Shown here one piece after another: positions 27,654 through 36,707 of a stretch of 64,000 nt of DNA. The DNA is from JAMZMI01 sp964353015 (GTDB lineage: Bacteria; Bacteroidota; Bacteroidia; Cytophagales; Cyclobacteriaceae): positions 62,001 through 126,000 of the forward strand of contig CAYGUA010000001.1 of NCBI GenBank assembly GCA_964353015.1, given 5' to 3'. A program made the translations under genes and the position numbers. The notes under the pieces are model-generated. The model did no database searches, was not told where the DNA came from, and saw only the letters and a program-made list of their open reading frames with translations. The first letter of the stretch is position 1; each line of letters starts with the position of its first letter.

Positions 27654-29264
27654 ATGAAACACTTCCAAACAAAATTAATCCCGCTAATAATTATAGCATT
27701 ACTAACATCCTGCGTCAAGGAATATGCTATGGAGGATGTCCAAGAACCAAAAGTTGGAATGGAGGCGTTAAATGTTCCCGATGGTTTCGATTACTCTATG
27801 TACGAACAACAAAATTTCAATGTTAATTTCAATGCTAATAATGGTCGGCTTTCAGGTAGTGAAACACTTCAATATGCGGTGATCGGTATCGATCAAGATA
27901 ACAATATTAATGGATTGAAAACTGGTTCGGTGGTATTGGCAAATGGCTTAGATATATCAATTAATAAGCCTTTACATATCCAACAACTCTTACTCTATAC
28001 CAAGTTTCAGGGGAATGCTCAATTTTTCGAATTAAACGGCACCCAAATTCAGATCAATGCGGATGATTTAATCATTGATGATCAATATTTTGATAACTCA
28101 AATACCAGATCAGCTGGTACGCCGGATTGCTCCTCTTTTCTTGGTAATGCCACGAAAATTAGCTGCAAAAAAGATGAAATTATCATAAAATCAAGTGCGT
28201 CATTCTTATATGTTGATATAACCTTTAATGATGGCGTTGTATCAAGATTTGAAACGAAGGATGTTGGGAAAGTAAACAAAGATGAGAACCAATGGACATT
28301 TTCCGAATCGATCAATAATTATTCCCTCGATCAGGTTCAATCATTTACTGTTTATGCCAATTGTAAAACATCACCAAAATCTGTTGGAACCGAATTAGTC
28401 ACGTTTACCAATCCATGCTATGAAGTGTCTGCAGACCGTGATCAGGATGGAATAGCGGATGAATACGATATTTACCCTGAAGATCCCAATATTTCATCTG
28501 CATGGTATATTCCGGCCAAAGACAAGTTCTCTACTTTTGCATTTGAAGATTTATGGCCGTACAAAGGTGATTATGATTTCAATGACCTGGTAGTTTCTCA
28601 TCATGCAACAGTCTTTGCCAACTCGGATGATTTTGTAACAAAAGTGGAATATGATTTAGTCATCAGGGCAATTGGGGCGAAATTTAACAATGACCTTTGC
28701 ATCAGCTTTACTGATCCCGAGCACGTTTTAAAACTCGATCAGATCAAACCTGTTGATATCAAACATAAAGTATTAGCGGTTGATGATCTGGCTGAAATCA
28801 GACTAATCTCATTTAGGGATTTATTCTCCACGAATGGGTTTGTAAATACAGATACAACTTCGACATTCTTTGATCCGGTACCCGTTTCCTTAGTTCTAAC
28901 TTTTGATGGTAGTGTAAAGGTGAATGACTTCAAGGTAGATGAATACCTTAGAATTAATGAAGATGAGGGACGAGAATTACATAAACCTGGGGTTCCTTTT
29001 ACTTCACTTATAGATAAAAATTTTCTGGGATATGGATATGATGATACAGATCCAGCCAGACAAAAATATTATAAGACAAAAGATAATTTACCATGGGTTT
29101 TAGAAATCCCAATAGAATGGGATTACCCTAAAGAGAATAAAACTATTGATGAAGGATATCCGAATTTTAAGGATTTTGCACAGGGAAAAAGCAATTCTCC
29201 ATGGTACACTGATAATGAAGGAAATAAAGTAAACAAACACTTGTATACAAAAAAATCAAAGTAA
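27654..29264 (+). CDS. LruC-domain lipoprotein (DUF4842)
   Basis: 536 residues with a lipoprotein signal (lipobox LLTSC at about residue 20). After a variable N-terminal domain there is a calcium-loop-like DRDQDGIADEYDIYPEDP (about 263-280) and then the LruC/DUF4842 signature AFEDLWPYKGDYDFNDLVV (about 300-318). The C-terminal part ends with the family-like W-rich strands PWVLEIPIEWDYP and a final AQGKSNSPWY segment. LruC proteins are surface or outer membrane lipoproteins known from Leptospira and Bacteroidota; their function is not established. Flanked by terminators on both sides, so it is transcribed alone. Confidence 0.85.
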   Translation: MKHFQTKLIPLIIIALLTSCVKEYAMEDVQEPKVGMEALNVPDGFDYSMYEQQNFNVNFNANNGRLSGSETLQYAVIGIDQDNNINGLKTGSVVLANGLDISINKPLHIQQLLLYTKFQGNAQFFELNGTQIQINADDLIIDDQYFDNSNTRSAGTPDCSSFLGNATKISCKKDEIIIKSSASFLYVDITFNDGVVSRFETKDVGKVNKDENQWTFSESINNYSLDQVQSFTVYANCKTSPKSVGTELVTFTNPCYEVSADRDQDGIADEYDIYPEDPNISSAWYIPAKDKFSTFAFEDLWPYKGDYDFNDLVVSHHATVFANSDDFVTKVEYDLVIRAIGAKFNNDLCISFTDPEHVLKLDQIKPVDIKHKVLAVDDLAEIRLISFRDLFSTNGFVNTDTTSTFFDPVPVSLVLTFDGSVKVNDFKVDEYLRINEDEGRELHKPGVPFTSLIDKNFLGYGYDDTDPARQKYYKTKDNLPWVLEIPIEWDYPKENKTIDEGYPNFKDFAQGKSNSPWYTDNEGNKVNKHLYTKKSK

Positions 29265-29305
29265 AGTTGTGATCTTTTTGTGTTCAGTAGATCAGAAGTA
29301 AGCAT

Positions 29306-29335
29306 AAAAAAACCGACACAAGTGTCGGTTTTTTT
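29306..29335. terminator. bidirectional terminator between the LruC and YceI genes
   Basis: A7-CCGACAC-AA-GTGTCGG-T7, a perfect 14-bp inverted repeat. It sits between two convergent genes (stops at 29264 and 29362) and has A- and T-runs on both sides, so it can stop transcription from either direction. Confidence 0.85.
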
Positions 29336-29361
29336 ATTTGTGAATTAAAATTTCAGTTCAA

Positions 29362-29982
29362 TTAAATACCTGCTTTGATGTTGATGTTAAGAGTGATATC
29401 ATCAGACAAAATCATGTCTTTCATATAGTGAACCCAGCTCACTTTGAAATCTTGTCTGTTGAATACTAAAGTTGCAGCTGCTTCCAGACCTGTTTCTGTT
29501 GCAGAAATTGAAGTTACATCAGCTGTTACTTCTTTCGTAATACCTCTTACAGTTAGATCTCCAGTTAACTTTGTTCCATCAAATGTTTTAATAACAAAGT
29601 TTGATGTAGGGTACTCTTCTACCAAAAAGAAATCACCAGTTGATAAATGACCAACAAGATCAGAAGCTGGATGCTCAGCAGAATATGAAGCTGAATCTAA
29701 AGGCTGGATAGTAGTCATGTCAATAGTCACAGATCCACCAGTGATTTGATCACCTTTAGCAGTGATAGTTCCGTTTGAGATGTTGATCACACCATTATGA
29801 CCATATACACCTGCAACTTCACCTTTCCAGGCTACTACAGAGTTTTCCGTATCCACTTTGTAAGTTACTTCTGTTGCAGTATTCTCAGTAGCAGCAGTTT
29901 CTGTTGTTTTATTACTTCCACCACATGCGGTGAAAAGAAAAGCAATAGCAAAAATGAATGAGTTTGTAAATTTCTTAGTCAT
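29362..29982 (-). CDS. YceI-family lipoprotein
   Basis: 206 residues with a lipoprotein signal (lipobox LFTAC, about residue 20) and a Thr-rich linker. The YceI-like domain (about 40-205) starts VTYKVDTENSVVAWKGE and contains the conserved order GSVTIDMTTIQPLDS, HLSTGDFFLVEEYPTSNFV, LTGDLTVRGITKEV. YceI proteins fold as a lipocalin-like barrel that binds polyprenyl chains such as isoprenoid quinones in the periplasm. The physiological task is unknown. Single gene; the 5' region carries an ATTAAATGT direct repeat that could be an operator. Confidence 0.92.
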   Translation of the reverse strand: MTKKFTNSFIFAIAFLFTACGGSNKTTETAATENTATEVTYKVDTENSVVAWKGEVAGVYGHNGVINISNGTITAKGDQITGGSVTIDMTTIQPLDSASYSAEHPASDLVGHLSTGDFFLVEEYPTSNFVIKTFDGTKLTGDLTVRGITKEVTADVTSISATETGLEAAATLVFNRQDFKVSWVHYMKDMILSDDITLNINIKAGI

Positions 29983-30020
29983 GAGTTTTTTCTTGCAAAG
30001 CTATATAAAATAATATTTAG

Positions 30021-30054
30021 ATGTACATACATTAAATGTATTAAAATTAAATGT
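30021..30054. promoter_or_regulatory. palindromes and direct repeats upstream of yceI-like gene
   Basis: ATGTACAT (30021-30028) is a perfect palindrome; TACATT-A-AATGTA (30028-30040) is a second one; ATTAAATGT occurs at 30031-30039 and 30046-30054, a 15-bp period. The cluster lies 38-72 bp upstream of the gene start, where promoter and operator elements are expected. The regulator is unknown, and AT-rich DNA gives such words easily. Confidence 0.3.
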
Positions 30055-30239
30055 TTCAAAAGATATATTTACGATTAGGGCTAAAAATAGCAGATTTACT
30101 GAGCCAAATTGAAAGTAAAGCCGAATTGGGGTATGTCTAAAGGTATGGGTGAATACAAATCATCATATACGCATTTACCACCTAAGAATAACAATCCTAT
30201 TTTACGGTAGAAATTTTGAATGAAAAAAACGTTAGCTGA

Positions 30240-31592
30240 TCATCCCCGATCGTTGGTTCGTCTTTCTTCCAATTCCAATTGCATCCGTGTAGCAGTTTCT
30301 TTGTCGATATTATAAAAATAAAGGAAGACCGCACATGACATATAAAGCAATCCGGGAATCACAGACACCATTAATTTGATACCATTTATAGCCGTTTCGG
30401 TTTGAATGGCATTAGGTACAAATTGAAAGACAGACAATAACCATCCAGCTAAAGCGCCACCAATTCCCCAGCCTGCTTTTTGGGCAAAAGTTGCTGCTGA
30501 AAATACAAGACCTGTTGATCGTCTTCCAGTTTTCCATTCAGAATAATCAGCTGTGTCAGCAAGCATGGTCCAAAGCAAAGGTACAGCTGGCGCGTAGGCT
30601 ACTTTAGCTAAAATGTTGATGATAAAAATAGCTGTAATATTCTCTTTTCCAGGAATGAACATCAACATGAAAAAGAATCCAGAGAGAAGTGAGCTAGTAA
30701 GGAAAATGCTTCGTTTGCTGAATTTTTTTGCTAAAGGTTTGGCCAAAGGTATCGTCACGATCAAAGCGATGGTTCCAATCACATTGAATAACTGAACATC
30801 CTCTTCTATCCCAATATAATATTTGAAATAATAAGCGATTGACAGGTTTTGTAAGGCGAACATGATAAATGAAACAATACCTACCAAAAACAGGATCACC
30901 CATGGTCTGTTGTTGAATAGATTCACGAAATCCTCTTTAATAGACTCTTTCTGTGCCTTTGGTGGAGCTACTCTTTCTTTGGTTGTGAAAAATGTAATCA
31001 TAAACAAGACAAAGCTGATCACACTAAACACGATCAACGTAATCTGATAGCCTTGTGCATCATTGCCATTCCCAAAGAATTTGGCCAATGTTAAAGCGGT
31101 TCCGGATACAATCAATTGACCAATAAATGCAAAAACGAATCGATAAGAATTCAATTCGGTACGCTCAAGAGAATCTCCTGTCATCACTGCCCCAAGCGAT
31201 GAATAAGGAAGATTAATGGCAGTGAATACAGTCATCAACAAAAGGTAGGTTGCTCCGGCATAGATTATTTTGCCAGTTTCTCCAAAATCTGGTGTGGTAA
31301 AAGTCATTACAGCCAAGACGCCATACGGTACAGCCATCCAAAGGATATATGGTCTGAATTTTCCCCATTTGGTATTGGTTCTGTCAGCAATTATTCCCAT
31401 TAAAGGATCGCTGGCCATGTCCCAAAAACGAGCGATCAACATGATGGTACCTGCAGCAGCCGCTGAAATTCCATATGTATCCGTGTAGAAAATCAAAATC
31501 CAGAACCCAACCATATCCCATACAAAATGAGAAGCCGTATCACCGACACTATATCCGAGTTTTTCTTTGAGGGTTAATTTTGTTGTTGACAT
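30240..31592 (-). CDS. MFS transporter, glycoside-pentoside-hexuronide:cation symporter (GPH/MelB type)
   Basis: 450 residues with 12 predicted membrane helices. The family signature after helix 2 is clear: DPLMGIIADRTNTKWGKFRP. The equivalent in the second half is less conserved, as usual. GPH carriers move sugars or glycosides with Na+ or H+. The gene lies 25 bases downstream of the CotH-like gene on the same strand, so the two may be co-transcribed. No glycoside hydrolase is directly adjacent; the nearest carbohydrate genes are the pullulanase and mannonate genes at 54-58 kb. The sugar substrate is unknown. Confidence 0.9.
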   Translation of the reverse strand: MSTTKLTLKEKLGYSVGDTASHFVWDMVGFWILIFYTDTYGISAAAAGTIMLIARFWDMASDPLMGIIADRTNTKWGKFRPYILWMAVPYGVLAVMTFTTPDFGETGKIIYAGATYLLLMTVFTAINLPYSSLGAVMTGDSLERTELNSYRFVFAFIGQLIVSGTALTLAKFFGNGNDAQGYQITLIVFSVISFVLFMITFFTTKERVAPPKAQKESIKEDFVNLFNNRPWVILFLVGIVSFIMFALQNLSIAYYFKYYIGIEEDVQLFNVIGTIALIVTIPLAKPLAKKFSKRSIFLTSSLLSGFFFMLMFIPGKENITAIFIINILAKVAYAPAVPLLWTMLADTADYSEWKTGRRSTGLVFSAATFAQKAGWGIGGALAGWLLSVFQFVPNAIQTETAINGIKLMVSVIPGLLYMSCAVFLYFYNIDKETATRMQLELEERRTNDRG

Positions 31593-31617
31593 CTTTTTTT
31601 GGGTAGGTTAGGTAGGT

Positions 31618-33330
31618 TTATAATTTGATCAAATGGCCGCTTTTTATTTCAATTCCATCGCTAAAAATCGAATATAGATAGACTCCAGATTTGCCATTTT
31701 CTCCAAGTGAAATTTGGTAGATAGAATTGGTTTGATTCTTTTCAATGGAATCAAAAAATGTCAAAATTCCTGATAGATTATATATGTAAATTTCAATAGT
31801 AGAAGCATTTACACCATTCAACTCAATGGAAATTTGATCATTAAATGGATTTGGATAAATCTGAACCTGGTTCCTATTTGCGTTAATCTCAGTATTTCCA
31901 GTTACCGTTCCATCCCTGTCACATGAAAAGCATTCTTTACAAAGGTTCGTATCAGGGAAAGTGCCAATCTTTGAATCCATCCACTTCATACGCTGTTTCA
32001 TATAACCTTTGAGGGTATCAATTTCTTGGGCATAGGTAAAGCCTTCATGATCATTACCCCACACAGGTTCTTTCAATGGGTGAATCTGAAAATTTCGTTC
32101 TTTTGCTTCATCCAATAATGCTGCATACTCGTCAATTATGGTTTCAAAGTTCTCTTCATTTAGTACCGACTCACGAAGATCAAACCATCTCTTTTTAAGG
32201 CATGCATTGTAATACTGATCTTTCAAGAAAGTCTGCCACCAAAATGGCTGGCCATTGTATTCCTGATAAACCCAGTTTTCAGCCGTTGCTCCCCAATTAC
32301 CATATCCAATGTTGATACCTCCGCATGAAAAATTATGATCCCATACCGGCCCCATTGTTAGCTTGCCCCCTTTGCTGTCTTTGTCCTTTGACAAGAATGT
32401 GCTTAAGCGATAGGCATCAATGTTTTTAGTCAGCTCATTGATGATAAAATAGTCAATAAAGGAAGGAAGGTTTATATAAGCACGATAACCTTTAACTGTA
32501 TCGGAATAGGAAACTGAATTTAGAGCCTTTTCAAAATCCGTGACATAATCTTTTATATAATCTTTTTGAACTTGAGGCATGCCATCAAGAGGATCTGGAT
32601 AAATGTAGTTGTATTGAGAAAATCCATCATTGAAATCAATCAATGGTGACCAGGATTCCGCATTTGCTCGATCCACACTGATGATATAACCGCCGGTTAA
32701 ATCATCACCACTTGTCTCATCGGAATCTAATTTTGCAATATCAACACGATTTTTATCACGTTTTACTTTTTCAGTAAGTAGATAAACACCTACATATTCA
32801 TCATTGAGAATTAGCTCACAAAAACGGGTTCTAGGTGCATACATTCCCATTTCATTACTAATCCTATACACAAATGCATTTCTCATCAATGTCTTGTCAG
32901 CATATGGACCATGTAGTACCCAATCATTTTCCTCTGGCAAACCAAGGATAGAGACATTGTTATTTGAACCATCGGCCAGTTGAGTTTCAAATCCGTAACC
33001 TTTTTTAGGAAATGTCTCCCACGAAGATGATCCCCTACCTTTGATTGTTATTTTGCCATTGTAACCATTGTAAGGTCCACTTGCCAGATTGCGCACTCCT
33101 GCTTCATTATCAACAATTTTAAGGACGCCATTCAGTTTTTCTTCCCTCGTTATTTCAGCATTTCCGGTCGAATTGATTATCACTATGGGAAGATCGCTAG
33201 AGGTTAATTCCAGCGCACCAAATGTTCTTGTTTGATTCACATCTTGTGCACTCGTTGGTTGAAATTGAATCAACAGAATCAATAATATGAGGATGCTTGT
33301 CGGGGTGTTCTTTTGTCTTTGGATGGTCAA
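31618..33330 (-). CDS. secreted CotH-kinase-like protein with type A T9SS sorting domain
   Basis: 570 residues. The signal peptide (about 1-28, ending TSAQ) leads to a CotH-like kinase domain (about 85-440): conserved landmarks are KGRGSSSWETFPKKGYGFE, KTLMRNAFVYRISNEMG, EYVGVYLLTEKVKRDKNRV and the metal-binding-type GPVWDHNFS. A C-terminal type A sorting domain (about 490-570: QIYPNPFNDQISIEL, ending GHLIKL) marks it for T9SS export to the cell surface. CotH proteins phosphorylate other proteins in Bacillus spore coats; homologues in Bacteroidota are extracellular and untested. Gene order suggests linkage with the GPH symporter downstream. Confidence 0.88.
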   Translation of the reverse strand: MTIQRQKNTPTSILILLILLIQFQPTSAQDVNQTRTFGALELTSSDLPIVIINSTGNAEITREEKLNGVLKIVDNEAGVRNLASGPYNGYNGKITIKGRGSSSWETFPKKGYGFETQLADGSNNNVSILGLPEENDWVLHGPYADKTLMRNAFVYRISNEMGMYAPRTRFCELILNDEYVGVYLLTEKVKRDKNRVDIAKLDSDETSGDDLTGGYIISVDRANAESWSPLIDFNDGFSQYNYIYPDPLDGMPQVQKDYIKDYVTDFEKALNSVSYSDTVKGYRAYINLPSFIDYFIINELTKNIDAYRLSTFLSKDKDSKGGKLTMGPVWDHNFSCGGINIGYGNWGATAENWVYQEYNGQPFWWQTFLKDQYYNACLKKRWFDLRESVLNEENFETIIDEYAALLDEAKERNFQIHPLKEPVWGNDHEGFTYAQEIDTLKGYMKQRMKWMDSKIGTFPDTNLCKECFSCDRDGTVTGNTEINANRNQVQIYPNPFNDQISIELNGVNASTIEIYIYNLSGILTFFDSIEKNQTNSIYQISLGENGKSGVYLYSIFSDGIEIKSGHLIKL

Positions 33331-33432
33331 AATGTTGTTGTTTTGATTTGCAAACTTGCTTTGGTCACAGTCTCGGTCAATTTAGTCATTTTATCATATT
33401 CTAAGATCGCATGATATCAAAACTTGACTTTC

Positions 33433-33465
33433 TTTGTTTATGTTCATTGCATTTTATTAATTTCA
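33433..33465 (+). promoter_or_regulatory. possible Bacteroidota-type promoter of recQ
   Basis: TTTG (33433-33436) and TAATTTCA (33458-33465) are separated by 21 bases, close to the Bacteroidota consensus TTTG - about 19-21 - TAnnTTTG, with one mismatch in the -7 element. It ends 31 bp before the recQ ATG. Confidence 0.35.
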
Positions 33466-33496
33466 CATAACTCATAATATCGCACTTTCCAAAATA

Positions 33497-35284
33497 ATGT
33501 CATTAAAAAACATTGACCAAATCCTTGAAACACTCAAAAAATATTTCGGATATGATCAATTCCGACCACAACAGCAATCCATCATAGAGACAGTGCTTAG
33601 CGGTAAAGATTGTCTAGTCATTATGCCCACAGGTGGAGGGAAATCAATATGCTTTCAACTTCCAGCGTTACTATTTGATGGCCTCACTTTGGTGATCTCA
33701 CCATTGATCGCTTTGATGAAGGATCAGGTAGATGGGTTGATTGCCAATGGTATTGCAGCCTCGTATTACAACAGTAGTCAGACAGAAGATGAGCAGGCTG
33801 TAACCATGAATAAGATCCTGAATAAGGAACTCAAATTGTTATATATAGCTCCAGAAAGTTTGCCAGGTTTCAGTCACTTGTTGGACGAAAAATATATAAG
33901 CTGCATTGCAATAGATGAAGCGCATTGTATTTCATCATGGGGACATGACTTCCGACCGTCTTATCAACAATTGGGTTTCATGAAAAGAAAATTACCCAAT
34001 ACGCCGATCATTGCGCTTACAGCCACAGCGGATAAAGCAACCAGACAGGATATTGTGGATCAACTACAAATACCTGAAGCACAACAGTTTATCACCTCTT
34101 TTGACCGAAAGAATATAACTCTGGAAGTAAGGCCGGCAGATGAGCGCGTCAAGCAGATCATTCAATTCATCAAAAAAAGACCGAATGAATCTGGCATCAT
34201 ATATTGTTTGAGTAGAAAGGGAACAGAGCAGCTCGCAGAGAAGTTAAAAGCACAAGAGATCAAGACAATGCCTTATCATGCTGGTTTGGAGTTTGCCGAA
34301 CGAAGTAAGGTGCAGGAAGACTTTTTGTATGATAAAGTGCAAGTCGTTTGTGCAACAGTTGCATTTGGTATGGGCATTGACAAATCGAATGTCCGCTGGG
34401 TGATTCATCATAATATGCCTAAAAACATAGAAGGATATTATCAGGAAATAGGAAGAGCCGGTAGAGATGGCCTTCCCTCCCATGCCTTGCTATTTCACAC
34501 TTATGCCGATGTGATCCAGCTGAAAAGATTTATTGATGAAGCGCCCAATGCTGAAATGCAGCTTGCCAAACTTGATCGCATGAAGCAGTTTGCCGATGCT
34601 ACATCTTGCAGAAGAAAGATCCTGTTGAATTATTTTGGCGAGTTGATCAGTGAAAATTGTGGCGCTTGTGATGTTTGCAGCAATCCGCCGCAGTTCTTTG
34701 ATGGTACAATCATCGCACAAAAAGCACTTTCCACCATCGCCAGACTGAGGGAAAAAGAAGGCATAGGAATGGTAATAGATGTATTGCGTGGGTCACAAAA
34801 TGCCGTCTTATTAAGTAAGGGCTATGACAAGGTGAAAACTTATGGCATAGCCAAGGAGATCAGTCAAAAGGACTGGCAACATTACATCATTCAGTTATTG
34901 AATCTTGGTTATTGCGAAATAGCCTATCAAGATCATAGCGCACTTAGACTAACAGATTTTTCAAAGAAAGTGTTATTTGAAAGTGAAAAAGTGAAGCTAA
35001 CCAAGTTAGTTGAATTGGCCATTAAACCTGTTTCAAAACAGGTTGTAAGAGAACCTTCTTCTGATAATGATATCTTATTCGAAAGTTTGCGAAAATTGAG
35101 ATACCAGATTTCTCAGGAAGAAAATATCCCGGCATATTTGGTATTTAGTGATGCGACATTACGAGAAATAGCATACGAACAACCAAGAAACGCAGCAGAA
35201 TTTATTCACATAAATGGCGTGGGACAAAGAAAACTGGCCGTGTATGGTGAGAGATTCATCGATGTGGTATTGAATCACATTTAG
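33497..35284 (+). CDS. recQ: ATP-dependent DNA helicase RecQ
   Basis: 595 residues, close to E. coli RecQ. The aromatic motif 0 (FGYDQFRPQQQ), Walker A (MPTGGGKS), DEAH box, TATAD motif and motif VI (YYQEIGRAGRDG) define the superfamily 2 helicase core (about 1-340). A zinc site follows (Cys ladder in CRRKILLNYFG ... NCGACDVC, about 375-402), then the winged-helix RQC domain and a C-terminal HRDC domain (about 525-595). RecQ unwinds 3'-tailed duplexes and works in recombination and fork repair in the cytoplasm. It is a single gene on the plus strand, divergent from the CotH gene. Confidence 0.95.
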   Translation: MSLKNIDQILETLKKYFGYDQFRPQQQSIIETVLSGKDCLVIMPTGGGKSICFQLPALLFDGLTLVISPLIALMKDQVDGLIANGIAASYYNSSQTEDEQAVTMNKILNKELKLLYIAPESLPGFSHLLDEKYISCIAIDEAHCISSWGHDFRPSYQQLGFMKRKLPNTPIIALTATADKATRQDIVDQLQIPEAQQFITSFDRKNITLEVRPADERVKQIIQFIKKRPNESGIIYCLSRKGTEQLAEKLKAQEIKTMPYHAGLEFAERSKVQEDFLYDKVQVVCATVAFGMGIDKSNVRWVIHHNMPKNIEGYYQEIGRAGRDGLPSHALLFHTYADVIQLKRFIDEAPNAEMQLAKLDRMKQFADATSCRRKILLNYFGELISENCGACDVCSNPPQFFDGTIIAQKALSTIARLREKEGIGMVIDVLRGSQNAVLLSKGYDKVKTYGIAKEISQKDWQHYIIQLLNLGYCEIAYQDHSALRLTDFSKKVLFESEKVKLTKLVELAIKPVSKQVVREPSSDNDILFESLRKLRYQISQEENIPAYLVFSDATLREIAYEQPRNAAEFIHINGVGQRKLAVYGERFIDVVLNHI

Positions 35285-35453
35285 TTATAACTACCTATTA
35301 TGTGTTTGTGTACGATTAATCCGAAAGAAATTTGATAAATATTTTGTACTTACTGTTATTGTTACTTAGTATAGTTGGCTCGATTAGCCAATTGAGTAAT
35401 ACGTCCTTATCTTTGATTACTTTCAAATAGTTCAAAATTTCAAACTTGTTTCA

Positions 35454-36140
35454 ATGAAATTCATCAAATACAGTTTCGGTATTGCCATTGGTTTTGTGGT
35501 TTTTTTTAGTATTATTTTTTACTCCGTTAATCAACCTTTGCCTGACGGCCAATCCGGAGATGAGGCTGATGAACTTGCTCATATGATGCTTGATGCCATC
35601 AATAAAGATGGATATGATTCGCTAGGTTTTATATCGTGGACCTTTGAAAAAGCTGGGCATCACTTTGTCTGGAACAAAAAAGAGAATCAGGTAAACGTGC
35701 GTTGGGATGATTATGAAGTTGATTTTTCACCTGAAACCTTGCAGGGAATTGCTTCAAAAAACGGAACATCGATAGGCGGAAAAGAACTTGATGAAGTCAT
35801 ACAAAAGGCTTGGGCCTATTTTGCTAATGATTCATTTTGGCTCATTGCACCTTTCAAGCTTTTTGATCCCGGAACGATTCGGGAAATCGTAGAATCAGAA
35901 CAAGGACAGGCTTTGTTGATCACATATCAATCTGGCGGAGTGACGCCAGGTGATAGTTATCTATGGCTTCTAGATAAAGAATTGAAACCTAAAGCATGGA
36001 AATTGTGGACACAGATTATCCCAATCGGCGGAGTTGAGTTTAGCTGGGAATCTTGGGAAAATCACTCCGGCGTATGGTTTGCCACAAAGCACGCAGGATT
36101 GATTAATGTTGATATCACCGATTTGAAAGTGAATAATTAA
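35454..36140 (+). CDS. conserved hypothetical exported protein
   Basis: 228 residues. One N-terminal hydrophobic segment (YSFGIAIGFVVFFSIIFYSV) acts as a signal or anchor. The soluble part includes DELAHMMLDAINKDGYDSLG, several Trp-rich strands (ISWTFEKAGHHFVWNK, WDDYEVDF, VEFSWESWENHSG) and resembles uncharacterised DUF6503-like proteins of Bacteroidota in which a beta-sheet binds an unknown ligand; the family match is tentative. Single gene following recQ at 170 bp, so it probably has its own promoter. Confidence 0.6.
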   Translation: MKFIKYSFGIAIGFVVFFSIIFYSVNQPLPDGQSGDEADELAHMMLDAINKDGYDSLGFISWTFEKAGHHFVWNKKENQVNVRWDDYEVDFSPETLQGIASKNGTSIGGKELDEVIQKAWAYFANDSFWLIAPFKLFDPGTIREIVESEQGQALLITYQSGGVTPGDSYLWLLDKELKPKAWKLWTQIIPIGGVEFSWESWENHSGVWFATKHAGLINVDITDLKVNN

Positions 36141-36152
36141 ATTCTAAATATT

Positions 36153-36272
36153 TCAATTCCAGCCCTCTGGATCTTCATTAAGTGTTTTGAACTGGTACTT
36201 TGAATCTATTCTCTCCACACAGGAGGCGATCCCCAAAACCAGCACTAAATACTTCCAAAATTGTCTATTCAT
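36153..36272 (-). CDS. 39-residue lipoprotein
   Basis: A short minus-strand frame starts with ATG at 36272: MNRQFWKYLVLVLGIASC, an ideal lipoprotein signal with a lipobox (GIASC), followed by only 21 residues (VERIDSKYQF to EDPEGWN) and a TGA. Such tiny lipoproteins are easily missed. The first mature residues CVERID also occur at the acylated Cys of the DUF4249 lipoprotein at 41.1 kb, and the DNA over about 30 bases is similar with one base missing, so it may instead be a decayed fragment of a related gene. It converges on the hypothetical gene before it. Confidence 0.45.
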   Translation of the reverse strand: MNRQFWKYLVLVLGIASCVERIDSKYQFKTLNEDPEGWN

Positions 36273-36432
36273 GTCTTGAAACAAATATATCAAGATGAAA
36301 TTTAATGATGTCGAGTTTCTATTTTGACTTAAAAATCTTAATCATGTTTGACTTTTATATAAAGGACATAGCCAATGTTTGATCTTAAAATGATAGTGAC
36401 TTGATATATATCATATTTTAGGTTTTTATAAT

Positions 36433-36448
36433 ATCGTAATTTTACGAT
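36433..36448. promoter_or_regulatory. ArsR/SmtB-type operator palindrome
   Basis: ATCGTAA-TT-TTACGAT is a perfect inverted repeat 25 bp upstream of the thioredoxin/permease pair. Its shape fits ArsR-family metal-sensor operators, and such gene pairs are often controlled by an ArsR repressor. No arsR gene is present nearby, so the regulator would act from elsewhere. Another perfect palindrome, TGATATATATCA, lies at 36402-36413. Confidence 0.5.
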
Positions 36449-36473
36449 GAATTAATTATTTATCAATACGACG

Positions 36474-36707
36474 ATGAAAACGATTAAAATATTGGGAATG
36501 GGATGTCCCAAATGTCAACAAACAATTGAAGTAGTCAATGCAGCCATAAAAGAGTTAAATATCGAGGCTGAAGTGATTAAAGTAGAAGATATTCAAGCCA
36601 TTATGAAATACAATGTGATGTCTACTCCTGCTATTGTGGTGGATGAAATAGTCAAACTGAAAGGTCATGTTCCGAGTATGAATGAGGTTAGACTCATTTT
36701 GAACTGA
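36474..36707 (+). CDS. small thioredoxin-fold redox protein
   Basis: 77 residues, a complete minimal thioredoxin fold. The active site is GMGCPKC with Cys11 and Cys14, followed by a predicted alpha helix and the cis-proline segment MSTPAIVVDE near residue 52. It matches the small 'redox-active disulfide protein 2' family that is encoded next to ArsP-type permeases. Its stop codon overlaps the permease start by one base (TGATG), so the two are translated together. It probably delivers electrons or thiols to the permease or handles its metal/metalloid substrate (inference). Confidence 0.9.
   Translation: MKTIKILGMGCPKCQQTIEVVNAAIKELNIEAEVIKVEDIQAIMKYNVMSTPAIVVDEIVKLKGHVPSMNEVRLILN

Noticed and set aside
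30240..33330. Polysaccharide utilisation locus around the GPH symporter
   Set aside because: No SusC/SusD pair or glycoside hydrolase is adjacent, so the PUL label is not supported.
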